A stretch of 64,000 nucleotides of DNA from Lates calcarifer (Eukaryota > Chordata > Actinopteri > Centropomidae): assembly GCF_001640805.2 (NCBI RefSeq), contig NC_066854.1, positions 11,217,775-11,281,774 on the forward strand, in the 5' to 3' direction. Made by a program: the position numbers and the translations under genes. The notes beneath the pieces are model-generated. The model did not search any database. It saw nothing but the letters and a program-made list of their open reading frames with translations, and was not told the DNA's origin. Shown in pieces: positions 27,158 through 39,179 of this stretch; positions within the stretch are counted from its first letter, which is position 1; each line of letters starts with the position of its first letter.

Positions 27158-30100
27158 CTGGAGAGACAGGAGGTAAAATGGAAACAGTTTTTTCATCTGA
27201 ATGATTATTAATTATTATTATAAAAAATGTCAGAAAAAAATTGCTGCATTTCCAATGGAAGTTCTGCACAGCACACTCATAAAATGCAACTGTTCTTTTG
27301 TCATTTTTAAAAGATATTTATCATGTAAATATCCCAGAGATGAACCAGTGCCTCTCGGTATCACTTCATCTCTTTTCTTACCTGAACCATTAGTCAAATG
27401 TTCAGAGACATAAACACATTTTTAATATGAAAACAACTGTTAAAGGTAAATTAAGTATTCATAATTTTATTGGAAAAAGACAAATGCTGAATAATTATGA
27501 AAAATCCTGCATATAAACTTGTATCATATTGCAGTTTTTGGTTAAATGTAATTAAGATTAAAGAGAACATAAACATAAATATACAATAGGAATTACTATA
27601 TGACAGAGGAGGGAATGAGTATATAACATAAAAACATGACTATGATGAAGAGAACATTTATCATTTCACAAGGGCACCGAGAGAAATAATAATTGCTTAT
27701 AGATGACTGACTTACCAAATACTAATGTTGGTGTAGCTTATGTTTTGAATTAAAGGCACGACAATTAGTCTACAAAATCTAACCAATTAAAAGAATAACC
27801 TATAAAAAAGGACTGAAACTTAACAGAAAGAAAATTACAGAAGATTCACAAAAATACAGGAGCAGAATAAGCAGACGACCTAAAAACAGGAGAAATAAAT
27901 AACACTGAAGTGCAGCAGGTCACAGTGACAGACATCCATAAAAGCCACTAAGATGGGAATGAGGAAGAAGAGGCCAATGCAGGAGGAGGACGGAGAGGAG
28001 GAATAGGGATGATGGAAGGAGGAGCGGAAAAGGAGACAGCAGCAGCCCTCAATCACCCCCTTCAGGTAACACAGAGTCTGTAAGCAGGGAGCAGAGAGAG
28101 CTTGGCTTTAGGGCACCGATCTTCAGTGTTAACATTTCATAATCAAAAAAATGACCCTGAGACCTTCACAGTTAAGTTTCATACTGAACAAAAACAGTTT
28201 GATCAGTGTGAAACTCTCACTGTCACTGTATTATATGGAAGTTTGATTTTGACCTTGATTACACAGGTGTAGGAGGACCAGGAGTGTGTTTAATGGTCAT
28301 CAGCTCTAGCTGGGAGTTGTTTGTCAGCCTGAAATTGACACCGACTCAGCAGAGTGTTGCACTATCACGACTAAAAGAAAACAAGGGAGTGAGCCGAAAC
28401 ACTGACACTGCTGAAGGCTTTAGTCTGGTAATTACAACACTGACAGGAGAGAGAAACTTTTACTTCTTTTAAACTGTGCCAACCACTTACACACTGAAGA
28501 ATTACTCACATAATTACAGCTCCCTAATAACCTATGTCTAATAACAGAATGACCATTGTCCATTCAAGTCTATGAAAGCAGATCAGTGAAAAGGAGCCAT
28601 GCACAGAGAGAACCTGAATCCAGGCGGGAGAAGCATATCAGACAGACTAATGCAGGGGAATGAAAGCTTGGACAATAGAGGGATTTATCTTGGAACAGAC
28701 TGAAGCCAATATGTTCTATGAACAAGACTCTGGGTCACTTTAATTGCCCCGAACAGGGTTAAATTGTTCGGACTGATAAAAGCCGCATTTTGTGCTGGAT
28801 TTAACTGCTAAATCTGCTATTTGATGGTATTCACTTTGACATTTTAATCTTGATTTAACTTCAATCGCTCTTGACCTCGTGTGGCACTGACTGAAGCCAT
28901 AAGGATTTGGTAGATACAAGAATTCACCCCACTCTAAACCCATTTGATTTCCACTGAAATACTGTAAAAGGTCAATTGGGATTATTCTGTGAGCAAATTT
29001 CTTCTCTGCTGCTATTTCAATGATGCTGCCTCAACAATCACCACTAGATGGCAAAATAAACTGAGAGTTTGCCTCTGGGATCAGGCAGTATTTGAACAGC
29101 CAATATGAACCCATTTGACTATTGCGTGATGGGACTTTATCCCTTTAACTTTTTTTTTTACCTTTAACTTGTGTGTCTGCCTGCAGCTCCTGGTGTGTGT
29201 TTGCACAGGGAGGGGGTGGGGCCCTCCTCTTGGTGCTCCTTAAGGTGGATTCTGCAGACCTCTACAGAGAGACCATGACATTATTGAGGGATTTCCTGAG
29301 TGCAGCAGAAGAAGATGGAGATGACTTTCCTCCCTGCCTCCCTACTATCAACCTACCTGTGGCTCTCTCAGATGACAAGTGCTGAGGTTGTTAGGGACAC
29401 TCTGTGATACACCCATGGGTGGCTGGGGGGCACGCCTCTTCTTGGGCATATCTGCCACCAGCTTGTTACAAGATGAAACGCCCTGCACATCCATACTGAC
29501 TGCCATTTGTTTACTGTGTTCAGGAGACGTTGGAGCACTCACTGCTCCTTCCTATGGAGAGGAAAAAAGATGTAATCATACATGCTGTGGTACTGTAGGA
29601 GCCTATTCAAGTAAAGCCACTGCAAACAGGATAGTTGTTAACATCATCATCATCTCCTACAAGCTGTCAACACTACCACTTGAGGTTTTTTCTTCCTTCT
29701 TCTGAATAAGCTGAGGAATCCTGTGTTCTCCTTCTGTTTCTTCTCCTTCTTTGGCAAGTCTGCATAACGTACAATGACTTCATCAGTAACAGGAGGGGTG
29801 GATAATACTGAGACCATGCATGAATGTGTTTGTGTGTTACCTTGTAGTGCAGGTACTGAGATGACCTCTGTTGGTGTGACAGCTGTTTCAGAGAGAAAAC
29901 AATGCCATTGTTGTATTTCCCAACATAGAGGGATTACATCAGATTTTACAGTCAGAACAGATACATGTCATCTTTGAAACATTCTAGACCACCAAAAATA
30001 CCAAAGTGACACTGTAAAGGACAAAAGTCTGGAATTTACAAACTGATACACTGACACCTTGTGGTGCCATTAAAGTATCAAAGTAAAGTGTATAGTAATT

Positions 30101-33100
30101 GTTCTGAAACCTGTCCTGACAGACACATGAGTATGCTGTGGTTTAAGCAGCACATTTTCTTCATGCATATCCCAGAGTTCAATTCAAAGAGCACTGGGGG
30201 GAGGACTATGATAGCAGCCTGCAGGAATTTCATTAGTGTCGATTGAAGTACTGTGGCCTGGAGAGCTCAAAACACTGCAACTAGATCAACAAATTAGGAA
30301 AATATCTGCACAACACTGAGAAAAGATCACAGCAAAGAAAGTACAAACAAACTGAGAAGCAAATTCACCAGGAAACATGAAGAGTCTGCTGTGTGTGTTG
30401 TTAAGATGCATACATGAATGTGACTCTAATTGGTGAGGATGTTTTGTTCATTTGATTGGGTTTTATTTGCATGAGCTTTTCTTTGCAGTGCACTGAAATC
30501 ATGGGGTCAGTCTAACAAAGCTGCAAACTCTGCTACAAAATGCCAGATAGCAAATGTATCAAATACAATTATGTGTAAAGCATGAAAAGCACTGTATGTT
30601 TCCAAAAGCTCTGTCAATGTACTGTCATTTGTGAATACAATAAGGGCAGCAATATAAATCTATATGTAACTATTCAATTGGACATACAGTGCATAGGGTA
30701 TCAAAATAGCATACCTGCTTCAGGTGTCCTGGGTTGGTGCTGATGGTCAGCAGGCTCCTTACAGGCTGTATCTTTGGCAAACACTTCCCTTAGTCCGTGC
30801 TCATTTAAGGTCTTGCTCAGGTCCAGCGGCTCTTTAGACTGAGAGTCTCTCAACAACAAGGTCGATTCTACTTGAAACTCACACTTGTCACACACTACTG
30901 GCAGCAGTATCTCAAGGGGCATTCTGGGATTCACTCGCACCACCGCCTTATGGGACTTATTGTAGTTGATCAACAGACGTACAGTTGCCTGCAAAGAGAC
31001 CTTTTCTACTTAGTTCATGTAATGTAAGTATAGAGAAATGAAACTTCACTTACTTATATACTGTGTAATCAGCCTACAGATAACACTACAGTGAAGTATA
31101 TGACTAAAGGATTCACCTCTGGCATGTACGGCCTCCTGATCTTTTCCTCCACTCCTTTGGGCTTCAGCACAATCTTCTCAGCCTCTAGTAAGCCAATAGG
31201 AGAGTTTGGTTTGAAGCTGATGTTATTCTTGTTGGGTGAGAGAACTTCGACAGTGTAGTCAGATGGATTCAGGTGGTAACTTGCACAAAGGGTCACCAGT
31301 AAGTCCATCACTGGTTTACTAGAAGGACAAGAAAATGAAATGAAGCCTTAATCTTATGATGCTGCAATGTTATGAAATTGGTTAAGGATCTTACTGGTCC
31401 AAATTTATTTTTCAAAAATGGCCTACCTTCCATGCACAGTGGCATTCTTCTCCAGTCCCCCAGGCAGAACCACAGACAGGGAGTGGTCTCTCTCCAGTGG
31501 ATTCACCTGTTCATCCATCTCCACCCAAGATCTGATGCTGTCTCCAGTGTCAGGTAAACCTTCTGAGAGGTAACAAATATTTCAGTAATTCATTGTTTTT
31601 AACTCTCATATACTCAAAATGAAGTCTAAGAGAATCTCAGCTGGTGAATACATTGTTTCAGGAACAGCATACAGTCAGAGAAGTACAACAGTTCCCTCCT
31701 GTCAGTATGAAATGTCTTACAGCTGCTCTAAAACATTTCAGAGATTCATTTTGAGGGCCTGACTCTCACTCTCATACTGCACATACACCTAAGAGGCTGC
31801 AGCTAATGATTATTTTCATTATCAGTTAATCTGCAGATTATTTCCTCAATTAATCAATTACTTATTTGCTCTATAAAATGTCAGAAAATAGTGTAAAATA
31901 CCCAGCAGAACTGACATATTCAAACTGTCCTGTCCAACTAACAATCTAAACATTCAGTTTACTACCATAGAAACAAATATTCACATTTGCAAATTCCATT
32001 GACTAAGTGAGTGATTGATTTATTCTCTAATTCAGTGTACAGTAAGTCAGACTCTTCATCTACTCAGCACTGGTGCTCTGCTGAACACAGGTTTAAGTTT
32101 ATTCAAAGCTATATCAGTAAAACTGAGAGCTACTTCTTTGGTTTTTAGCATTGGCACAGATAAACCTTTAAACTTAGCTTCAGTGCTATAGGCGAGCTGA
32201 TACATTCATTCACTCTAGTCTATAAAAAGCCAAACTCAGCAGGCAAAGAAATATTGCGACAAATTTACCTGAAAAGCTTCTTCATCAAACGTGAAACACG
32301 AGCATTCAAATCAAACAACTTAGCAATTTCTACGGGAAAATTACAAACATGTATCCAAAATGTCGCTGAAAACAGAATTACAACTACGCAACATCAACAT
32401 TTCTAGCAACTTCCAGCGAGAGCCGACACTGTGAAGGTAAATTAAGGAAACTCGTCGCCTCCTTCAAGGTATTTAACCACTCTCTCTGTCTTCACCTCTG
32501 ACCTTGCTGGTTCTTTTCCACCGCTTAGGAACTGCCTCTATAAACAGTTTGATTAAAGTCAACGCCCTCGGTGTATTTTAAGCTAGGTGTTCACCAGAGC
32601 GTGCCAACTAGACAGCTGTGTATATATCTGCTCAACACGCGCGTGCCACTGCTCCCTCAGCGCGCGGACACTGACACGTGCGCGTTCGCAGAGGTGACCG
32701 AGTACAGTAGTGAATTAAACTAAAATTCAACAATATCGTCACTTGTCGATTTATATATATTTAAATACTGTGATACTAAGTGTAGTTCAAACTCATTATA
32801 TCCGGACTACATTTAAAAATAATTAATGAATTTAATATACAACATTAGACAGGCCTATCTTTCAGGCCTACATTGACTGTTAGATAACTTGTGTACTTTA
32901 TTTCCTCACGAACTTGTTCCTATTCTTAACCCTTAATAGATCTAGATAACATAAATTAAATAAAAGTATTAAATGCATACATAATTTCTTCCAAACGTAC
33001 ATAACAACAGATCATTGGTCCATTTGTACAAAGAGCTAAATAATCTTCAGTGTAATGCCTTAGAGAAACTGAGCCTGCTGTGTAGTTGACATCCATTAGA

Positions 33101-33351
33101 TTAACACCATGATGAAACCATAAAAAGTATCTTAGAAACTCTCACAGAACAACATGCATTCAGTCCCTGTCTGCCCTCAGCCATGTTGTTCAAGCAGTAA
33201 TGAGTTCCAAATAAGCTTACACTGTTTCTTGAGTAAGAGGGATTAGTGCTTTTAAAAGCCTGCGTCTCTCCATGCTCCCATATTCAGAGACACTTAATTG
33301 AATACAGTATGCATCTATAGCCTATTGTATTTTGCACTTACCTGTGTCCAT
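25859..33351 (-). CDS. cobll1: Cordon-bleu WH2 repeat protein-like 1, 8 exons (3' end of gene not found)
   Basis: Cobl-family proteins are cytoplasmic actin regulators with an N-terminal ubiquitin-like Cobl domain, KRAP motifs (KRRAPxPP) and C-terminal actin-binding WH2 domains. Exons in transcript order are 33351-33342 (start part), 31562-31427, 31318-31117, 30988-30715, 29759-29677, 29551-29357, 29261-29162 and 27157-25859. Splice phases match at every junction and give 766 codons plus one base. Recognised parts are SVVLPGG and TVHGSKPVMDLL (Cobl domain), KKEKKQKENTGFLSLFRRRK, and two KRAP motifs. The final exon ends in phase 1, so at least one more exon with the expected WH2 domain must follow at lower coordinates. 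Position beside a sodium channel gene matches human COBLL1. Two cobll1 paralogues are expected in teleosts; which one this is cannot be told. Confidence 0.88.
26508..26636 (-). repeat. Two identical 39-bp direct repeats in cobll1 exon 8
   Basis: 26508-26546 and 26598-26636 are identical over 39 bp and start 90 bp apart, exactly 30 codons. The protein shows SEASPEAQNNPTET twice. This looks like a recent in-frame tandem duplication of a 30-residue unit within the disordered region. Confidence 0.9.
27158..29161 (-). other. cobll1 intron 7
   Basis: Intron of 2004 nt. It contains a purine-rich tract on the plus strand (about 27955-28045, mostly G and A). No further exon was recognised, and the phases of exons 7 and 8 need none. 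Confidence 0.8.
29162..29261 (-). CDS. cobll1: cobll1 exon 7: second KRAP motif
   Basis: Encodes RSAESTLRSTKRRAPPPPCA then NTHQELQADTQVK, parallel to SSLRRTKRKAPSPP of human COBLL1. Acceptor tctctctgtag precedes 29261 and donor GTAAAA follows at 29161, phase 1, which is the phase exon 8 needs. Length is 100 nt. The exon has no ATG and is easily missed. Confidence 0.88.
29357..29551 (-). CDS. cobll1: cobll1 exon 6: first KRAP motif
   Basis: Encodes EGAVSAPTSPEHSKQMAVSM, then DMPKKRRAPQPPMGVSQSVP and NNLSTCHLREPQ. PKKRRAP-PPM--SQSVP is nearly identical to human COBLL1 and is the Cobl-family KRAP motif. Acceptor tctccatag precedes 29551 and donor GTAGGT follows at 29356. Length is 195 nt, phase 0 on both sides. 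Confidence 0.93.
29677..29759 (-). CDS. cobll1: cobll1 exon 5: basic motif exon
   Basis: Encodes LPKKEKKQKENTGFLSLFRR then RKKKPQV, matching the KEKENKGFF-FF-R-KKK motif of COBLL1. Acceptor gttatgcag precedes 29759 and the somewhat weak donor GTAGTG follows at 29676, phase 0. Length is 83 nt. Frame and phase agree with both neighbours. Confidence 0.85.
29760..30714 (-). other. cobll1 intron 4
   Basis: Intron of 955 nt on the minus strand. It has no recognisable exon or RNA gene. Confidence 0.8.
30715..30988 (-). CDS. cobll1: cobll1 exon 4: Cobl domain, second half
   Basis: Encodes ATVRLLINYNKSHKAVVRVN, CDKCEFQVESTLLLRDSQSK and EPLDLSKTLNEHGLREVFAK. The string KEPLDLSKTLN--GLRE matches human COBLL1 closely. 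Acceptor tctttgcag precedes 30988 and donor GTATGC follows at 30714, phase 1. Length is 274 nt. Confidence 0.94.
31117..31318 (-). CDS. cobll1: cobll1 exon 3: Cobl domain
   Basis: Encodes KPVMDLLVTLCASYHLNPSD, then NISFKPNSPIGLLEAEKIVL and RRPYMPE. The pattern CA-YHLNPS-YT and FKPN-PIG-LE is diagnostic for COBLL1. Acceptor tctag precedes 31318 and donor GTGAAT follows at 31116, phase 0. Length is 202 nt. Confidence 0.93.
31427..31562 (-). CDS. cobll1: cobll1 exon 2: start of Cobl domain
   Basis: Encodes GLPDTGDSIRSWVEMDEQVN, then DHSLSVVLPGGLEKNATVHG. SVVLPG and TVHGS match human COBLL1 well. Acceptor tacctctcag on the minus strand precedes 31562 and donor GTAGGC follows at 31426. Length is 136 nt. 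Confidence 0.88.
31795..31996. repeat. Dispersed teleost repeat (gattattttcattatc type)
   Basis: The block starts gctgcagctaatgattattt and continues with ataaaatgtcagaaaatagt. I recognise it from memory as a very common interspersed repeat in perch-like fishes. The family name is unknown to me. It lies inside the putative cobll1 intron 1. Confidence 0.65.
32600..32710 (-). promoter_or_regulatory. CpG-rich block, candidate cobll1 promoter
   Basis: Strings such as cacgcgcgtgcc, cagcgcgcggac and cgtgcgcgttcgc stand out from an AT-rich, CpG-poor surround. A TATATA string lies next to it at about 32621-32626. The block lies just upstream of cobll1 exon 2 in gene direction, so it could drive an alternative transcript starting in exon 2, where a Met (WVEMDEQ) is available. 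This is inference from base composition. Confidence 0.35.
33342..33351 (-). CDS. cobll1: cobll1 exon 1, coding tip (putative start codon)
   Basis: On the minus strand ATGGACACAG is followed by a perfect donor GTAAGT at 33341. Joined to the next exon it reads M-D-T-E-G-L-P-D-T-G. An in-frame TAA lies about 40 nt upstream, so this would be the first Met in that frame. The exon's 5' limit is unknown, and an alternative first exon nearer to 32.6 kb remains possible. Confidence 0.5.
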
Positions 33352-33507
33352 AGATGGTTCCCATTCTCTTTCAGCTTTCCCCTCTGTATTATTAAAGGGT
33401 GGGAGGAGAGAGGTTGAGGAAGCGAGGGATCTCTCCCTTGCAATCCCTGTTTAGCAGACAAGCCTACCACACCTACAGGCCCTGCCCAGTCATGTGATCT
33501 CACTTTG

Positions 33508-33509
<2 letters not shown>

Positions 33510-33552
<43 letters not shown>
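33510..33552. repeat. (TG)n microsatellite
   Basis: About 20 uninterrupted TG units close to the putative cobll1 first exon. Confidence 0.95.
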
Positions 33553-33557
<5 letters not shown>

Positions 33558-34117
33558 GTGTATGCTTTGTGGGTGGTGATAGTAGACAGGGATGGTATCT
33601 GAATGGGCATGAATGTTGTAACCTGGTGAACCAGTCTGCAAAGTGAAAGCTTTTCCCCCAACCACATAAATGTTAAAAGAGTATACCAGTCAATTTGTGA
33701 AAAGGCCTCTAATCCACATAAGCTACTGATCCTCTCTATAGGATCTGGCTAAATTATTGCTGATCATATTGTATAGCACGCAGACAAACTGAGCTTGTCC
33801 TCCAACTAATCCTGCAATGTAAACTCTTTACTTTGTAAATTATGTCACAGCAGTGTAACCGAGCTGAATGAAACATGTCAGATCTCTGAGGGCTGTTAAG
33901 GTCTTCACAGTACATCTCTAAGTGAGAAGAAGTAGCCACAGCTGCAGCTGCAGTTCATTAACTGAACATACAGTTAATGGACACAATCATTAAACGTAGC
34001 CTCTAGCATACACAATATAACTTAAGCCTAGTGTATTCTGAATGTGTTTTTATCTTTAGCCATTCTTTTAGTGTTAAGTTAAAATTGTAATTGGTCTAGA
34101 ATTTTGGATTATGTTGC

Positions 34118-34295
34118 GTTTAGTGCTAATTAGAAAAGGTTTGCATGTTAACACTAAATTAAGACGGTGAGCATGTTAAAAAAAAAAAGCTAAACGTCAG
34201 CACTGGGACATTGGGAGCACATTAGCATGTTGGTATTAGTTTCTACAGCCTCACAGAGCTGCTAGCATGGCTGGAGACTCTTAGTCTAGTTAGAT
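34118..34295. repeat. Dispersed teleost repeat (acagagctgctagcatggct type)
   Basis: The block carries gcatgttaacactaa and cctcacagagctgctagcat followed by actcttagtctagtt. I recall this as a frequent interspersed repeat in perciform genomes. It sits in the cobll1-scn intergenic region. Confidence 0.6.
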
Positions 34296-37200
34296 TATTC
34301 AGTTAGCTAATTTTAGATTTATTGACAATGAAGTTAGCCTCATCTTTGCAACTCTGTAGTTTAAAGAAAGCATCTTACCAAAAGGTTGTAATTCAGGGAA
34401 AATGTGTAAAACTACTTCAGGAACCTATTTTGTGCTTTTTGTTTGAAAATATCACATTTATAGACTCAAATTATTAGATATAATCTAATATTCCCACATA
34501 TCAAGTCTCCCACTATTGACACATGTAGTATCACACATGATATATTATATAGTACTTACTTGTACTGTTGGTAGGGTGGAGTTATTATAGGAAGTTATTT
34601 ACCCACAGTTTTGATTCAGAGAATGATTCCCTGGCTCTTATATATCAAGATTATGTGTAGTTAGTCAAAAGCCCCTTAGGTAACACATTAATGAATCACA
34701 GAAGCTTATGTGTGAGGCAGACTGCTGTGTAGTATCATACAAAGCTCTTGATTCATCTGCATATAGTAGGTGAGCAGTAACAGGCAGTTAAGTGGGAGTT
34801 TTAATCAAATTAAGCACAGGGAACACATGTCCACGCCGACTGTAATCTTGTAATCTCATTGTGAAGTCTGTCAGTGGAGACTCAATGGACTTCTACAGTA
34901 GTTGGCTGCGGTAAACAGATCATTGTGTGACTGTCTAGGTTAATGAACTTCTTTAGATGACTAACAGATGAACAGAGAGCCTGTTAGTCACACCATCCAG
35001 TCTGTTGCTCTGTATCATCACTTTATCATGTTATGAAATGGAGGAGGGCCACGGCACACACATGCACAGTGCTTTAACTCCTGTTAGATAAACAGGGAGA
35101 AGGTGTTAAACTGTCAGTTTGTTTCTATCTCGCGGTCTTAAATGCACCCACTTGAGGACAGAGATAGATCTACCTCAGGCCTACAGCATACATTCCATCC
35201 TGGACCAGCTACATGTGTTAAATAAGTGCCGTGATACAGACAAGTTATTTTTTTCCTGTCAAAGGAAATCAAAATGGCAACAATATGATTTCATTTCCTA
35301 CTGTTATCCTGTACTCAACATTCAATGTTAACATTCATCTGTAGGCTTATGTAAACTCTATTCTTGAATAGATAAATGTAAACTCAGGAAGTCTTTATCC
35401 AGCAGTGTACAGAATGTGTACCTCTCAATCTATGTTCTGTTTTTTTTTTTTTTTTTTTTTTATCTAAACATTTATAGAAAGTATCAAAATGTGTGTACTA
35501 GCATGCAAACTCCAGTGATCTGTCTTTGTTTTTGCAGACTTAATGTGAGACAGGCATCTAGCAAGCAGACACAGAGTTAATTTGGACTATTATACAAATG
35601 AAAGCCTTCCCCTGAGCAACTGCTACAACCTAATTCTGACATCCCACACTCTGAACAAGGCTCCTAAATTCATCACTCCGCTCCTAATGAAACATGCAGC
35701 AAAGTCACAGGCAGCTGCCAAGATGGACAACTGTGAACTCATTCACAGTGGTGGAAAATAACCAAGGAAACACTGTTTACATGGGAGCTCTCCGTGCATT
35801 GTTAACAGTATTTTATATTTGAATTAAACCATAAATAGCTAGTAAATAGATATTATCTAACTTATTATCTAACTGCTGACACAGTCAAATTTGTTTGGAT
35901 GAATGTTTCAAGGTTTCATCTGCCACTGTGCATTACAAGGACCATTTTTTTTATAGTGTTATGTATAATTAAAGTCTTTTGTAAAATTCTACAGACCTCT
36001 TTAGCCTCTATATTTGATATTTCTATCATGGTCAAGGGTGTACGTTTGATTTTAGAAATGGGAGCACAGTGAAATGTGAATGCTATTTACATTATAATGC
36101 TTTCATATATCTAACAAAAGGAAATGTGGCCCTAAAGTTCTGTCCTTGAGAATTGCTGTTTGTTTTCAGTGATAGAGAACTGTGCTTGACAGCATTGCAT
36201 TTACATTGCTAGTCTCCATAATAAAATAAAGTTAATACAGAATGTGGTTTTAGCCACCAAAAATCAGTTCTTGTCTCAGGAATGCTGCCCTTTGCTGCCA
36301 TAACAGTGGATGCTGAACTATAGATCATAAATATCATAAATTTACACACACACAATTGTCACCTGTGAATTAACATATACATTTAACATAATTTCCCTAA
36401 AAATGCTCTTAGTTTTTCTAGTCCCCATTTAACATCTGCAGATCCTGTCAGTCTACATACATGCACCCAAAGTCAGAATGTCAGGGCAGATCTGTGATAG
36501 AGGCAAAACTCAAAAAGTCCACTAAGCACTCAACGCTGCTCATAAACCTTAATATTGCTGTGAGCAAAGAGGAGATGGAGTCTTGGTGTTAAAAAAGATA
36601 AACAACAGGCATTCGTGGACTCATTAGCAGCAGGGAATGATTGGGCAAATGCTGAGATAAAATAAATGTTGCTAGGTCATGTTCGTAAAAGTGTGTTAAA
36701 ATGTGTTGTCAATGATGTTCACATTTTGAAGTGAAACTGTCTGCGCCCATGTGAGACTGACATGCTACATTGAGCTCAAGGGTGTGTCCACCTCTGCTGA
36801 CTGTGACTCTTCGAGGGACAGAGTTTATCCTCATTTTCATTTCCCAAATGGAGTTTACCTATCTATTCAAATCACACAAATCTGTAATCAATTCTTATCA
36901 TGCTCACAGTTTGTCTGCCTTTATGTTTTACATATACCACTGTGACTGCAGCAGGTTCACAGGGAGCTCCATTTCACTCGCAGGTACAGAAGGGAGCAAA
37001 CTTTACTCATAATGTAGGCATTATGTAATCCAGTTTGAGTGTAATTTAGGCAACTGGCCAGCATGTGGCATGAATTCACAAGGAAAGTGCAGAGGGAGCT
37101 CTGTGCACTGACATCTGCACCCCAATGTGGTCTCCACGTGAAAACACCTGAAGAAGACACCTCAGTCTCCATCCCCATTTCAGATACAACATCAGTAGAA

Positions 37201-37959
37201 TATTAATTTGAAATTATGTAAATTAAAAAAAGAGAGAGAAATAAGTAAACAAAATCTGATGTTCAGTCTTTCTGACATCATAAATATGCCATAATGGCAA
37301 CTTAGGAGAGGAGTTTTATTTGTATCAACATACATGTAACATATTATAATAAACTATATTATGTTATTAACTACAGTTAGTGAAGATGGCAAGACAAAGT
37401 CTAACTTTTGACAGAGGCTTTTGTGTTGACAAGTGTTGGCAATTTCTAGAAGTGTAATATAATCGCCTTTAACTTGAGCTTTATTTCCGTTATATATATT
37501 CAAGCCTGGAAAAAAGCATGCATTCTCTTTAACTAAACAAATGTAATATAGCTACGTAGGTCATAGAAAATAGGCAATTTGCAAATGAAACTGAATAAGA
37601 GGTGGTTTTCTGATAAATATGCTGGATGATAACCCTAAGGTAGTAATTAGCATAGAGCAAGAAGCTACCAAAATAAAACGAATATGCGCACTGAATTAAA
37701 TATGAATTACATTAAGTATTAATTAACCCTGTCTGCCTTGCAGTTTACTTTAAAATAAAACGACTTTCATATCACTGATGGTTGTCTTCTTACCAACAAC
37801 AGGTTGCTCATGCTTTTCTTCCCCTGTGACTGATTTTTTCTAGAAGTGTACACTCAGGCCATCTTGCGACAGTCACAGCTTTAAGGACATTCATTCCCAG
37901 CCTGTGATGCCTAACCAACCGGAAGCGCGGATTGATTTCTCCATAGCAAGCAAAGGCGG

Positions 37960-37997
<38 letters not shown>

Positions 37998-38029
37998 AAG
38001 GAGCGCTCATTTAATCCATCAACCGTCGA

Positions 38030-38160
38030 ACGGGATTTCTCTGTAAAAGAGGCAAAGGTTTAAATCTCAAATTGACAGGCTATCCGCTTAAATAAAGGAT
38101 TATTCTTTCGGATATGGGATCTACCTTCAAGGTCCCCACCTGCTGGGCACCGTAATGGTG
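38030..38160 (+). promoter_or_regulatory. Candidate 5' non-coding exon of scn, with strong donor at 38161
   Basis: After a poly-A run the sequence becomes CpG-containing and ends CCGTAATGGTG before a consensus donor GTGAGT at 38161. It lies 6.7 kb before scn exon 1, on the right strand, in an otherwise empty region. Mammalian SCN genes have non-coding first exons spliced to the ATG exon, so this is a plausible untranslated exon. No transcript evidence is available and the 5' limit is unknown. Confidence 0.4.
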
Positions 38161-39179
38161 GTGAGTATCCAGATCTTTGGGTCTCTCAGCTTCTTTGACG
38201 TGACAGTTTACTTTTATTGAAGGTTATTCGGACTTAAGGCTGAACATATTTGCTGAGACAAGATATCATTGGTATTTTGATGTCTTTTGTTGGAAACTGA
38301 CGCAACTGACAGGTTAACGTATTGAGGATTTTTAAAAATCTCATATTTTATCGTCGATATAATGCGCGCGTGATAGGCAGACAAAACCACAGTGTGATGT
38401 ATTTTTTAAAAGCCCCCCCCCCCCCATTCAGTATATCGTTTTAACTACGCCGAAATGTGGTATTCATTTAATAAAAACTGCTATTTCACTGAAGGTGTTT
38501 TAAACTGGCATATTTCAGCCCAGTTATAGACTGTGAGAGGATGAGGTGCACATTTTCCTTCATTTCCAAACAAATGAAATGAACGAAAATAACCTCCACG
38601 TCGTGACAAACAAAATACGTTTCAAATATTAGCATCCCCCGACATACGGGGAGGGAATAGTCCTCATAGCTATAGGCCCTTTTGGTGTGAAATGTTAACT
38701 ATTCATTATATGTGTGGTTTAAAAAGGAAAAACTCTGAAGTGTCTTCATAAATAAGTCACCGGCCGAGGTTACAGGAAATAACAAAGGTCTATTTCTATT
38801 TTTGGTAAACCAGTTGCTGTCTATATAGGGGATTGATTACAAGCATAGACACACATCTGGCAAGGACACGCCCAGACTCATTGAGACCCATTCAGGGGTT
38901 GATGGTGTGAACCTGTTACATCACAGAGCCCCAAAATACACTTATGGTTGAATATATATGATTAGATTTAGATTAGGACACTTGTTGATGGTTTAGTATT
39001 TAACTGCATTACGCTAATACAATGGGGCATGTGGAGAAAACAATGACCGCAGAAAAAATTAACTGAAGCACTCCTGGATTTGCTTGGAGCCATTTCAATC
39101 ACAGTTCAAGGACCCCAGGTGGCACCCGGACCCCAGGTTGTGCATCACTGGTTTCCAGGGGATGTAGATGGGTGGCTGC

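Larger units (their letters stand above)
31563..33341 (-). other. cobll1 intron 1 (putative)
   Basis: Intron of 1779 nt if the start at 33351 is right. It holds a dispersed repeat (31795-31996) and a CpG-rich block (about 32610-32700) that may be another promoter. Confidence 0.55.
33352..38029. other. Divergent intergenic region, cobll1 side
   Basis: Contains a long (TG)n microsatellite at about 33510-33552, a dispersed repeat at 34118-34295, a poly-T run near 35442-35461 and a poly-A run of about 30 at 37965-37994. No slc38a11 exon was recognised, although human has that gene between COBLL1 and SCN3A. Confidence 0.65.

Noticed and set aside
26070..27204. Plus-strand ORFs opposite cobll1 exon 8
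   Set aside because: Antisense frames of a repetitive Glu/Ser-rich coding exon; the Ser runs mirror GAG/GAA codons.
33315..33665. 116-codon minus-strand ORF with a Thr-His run
   Set aside because: It reads through the TG microsatellite and uses a different frame from the putative cobll1 start exon.
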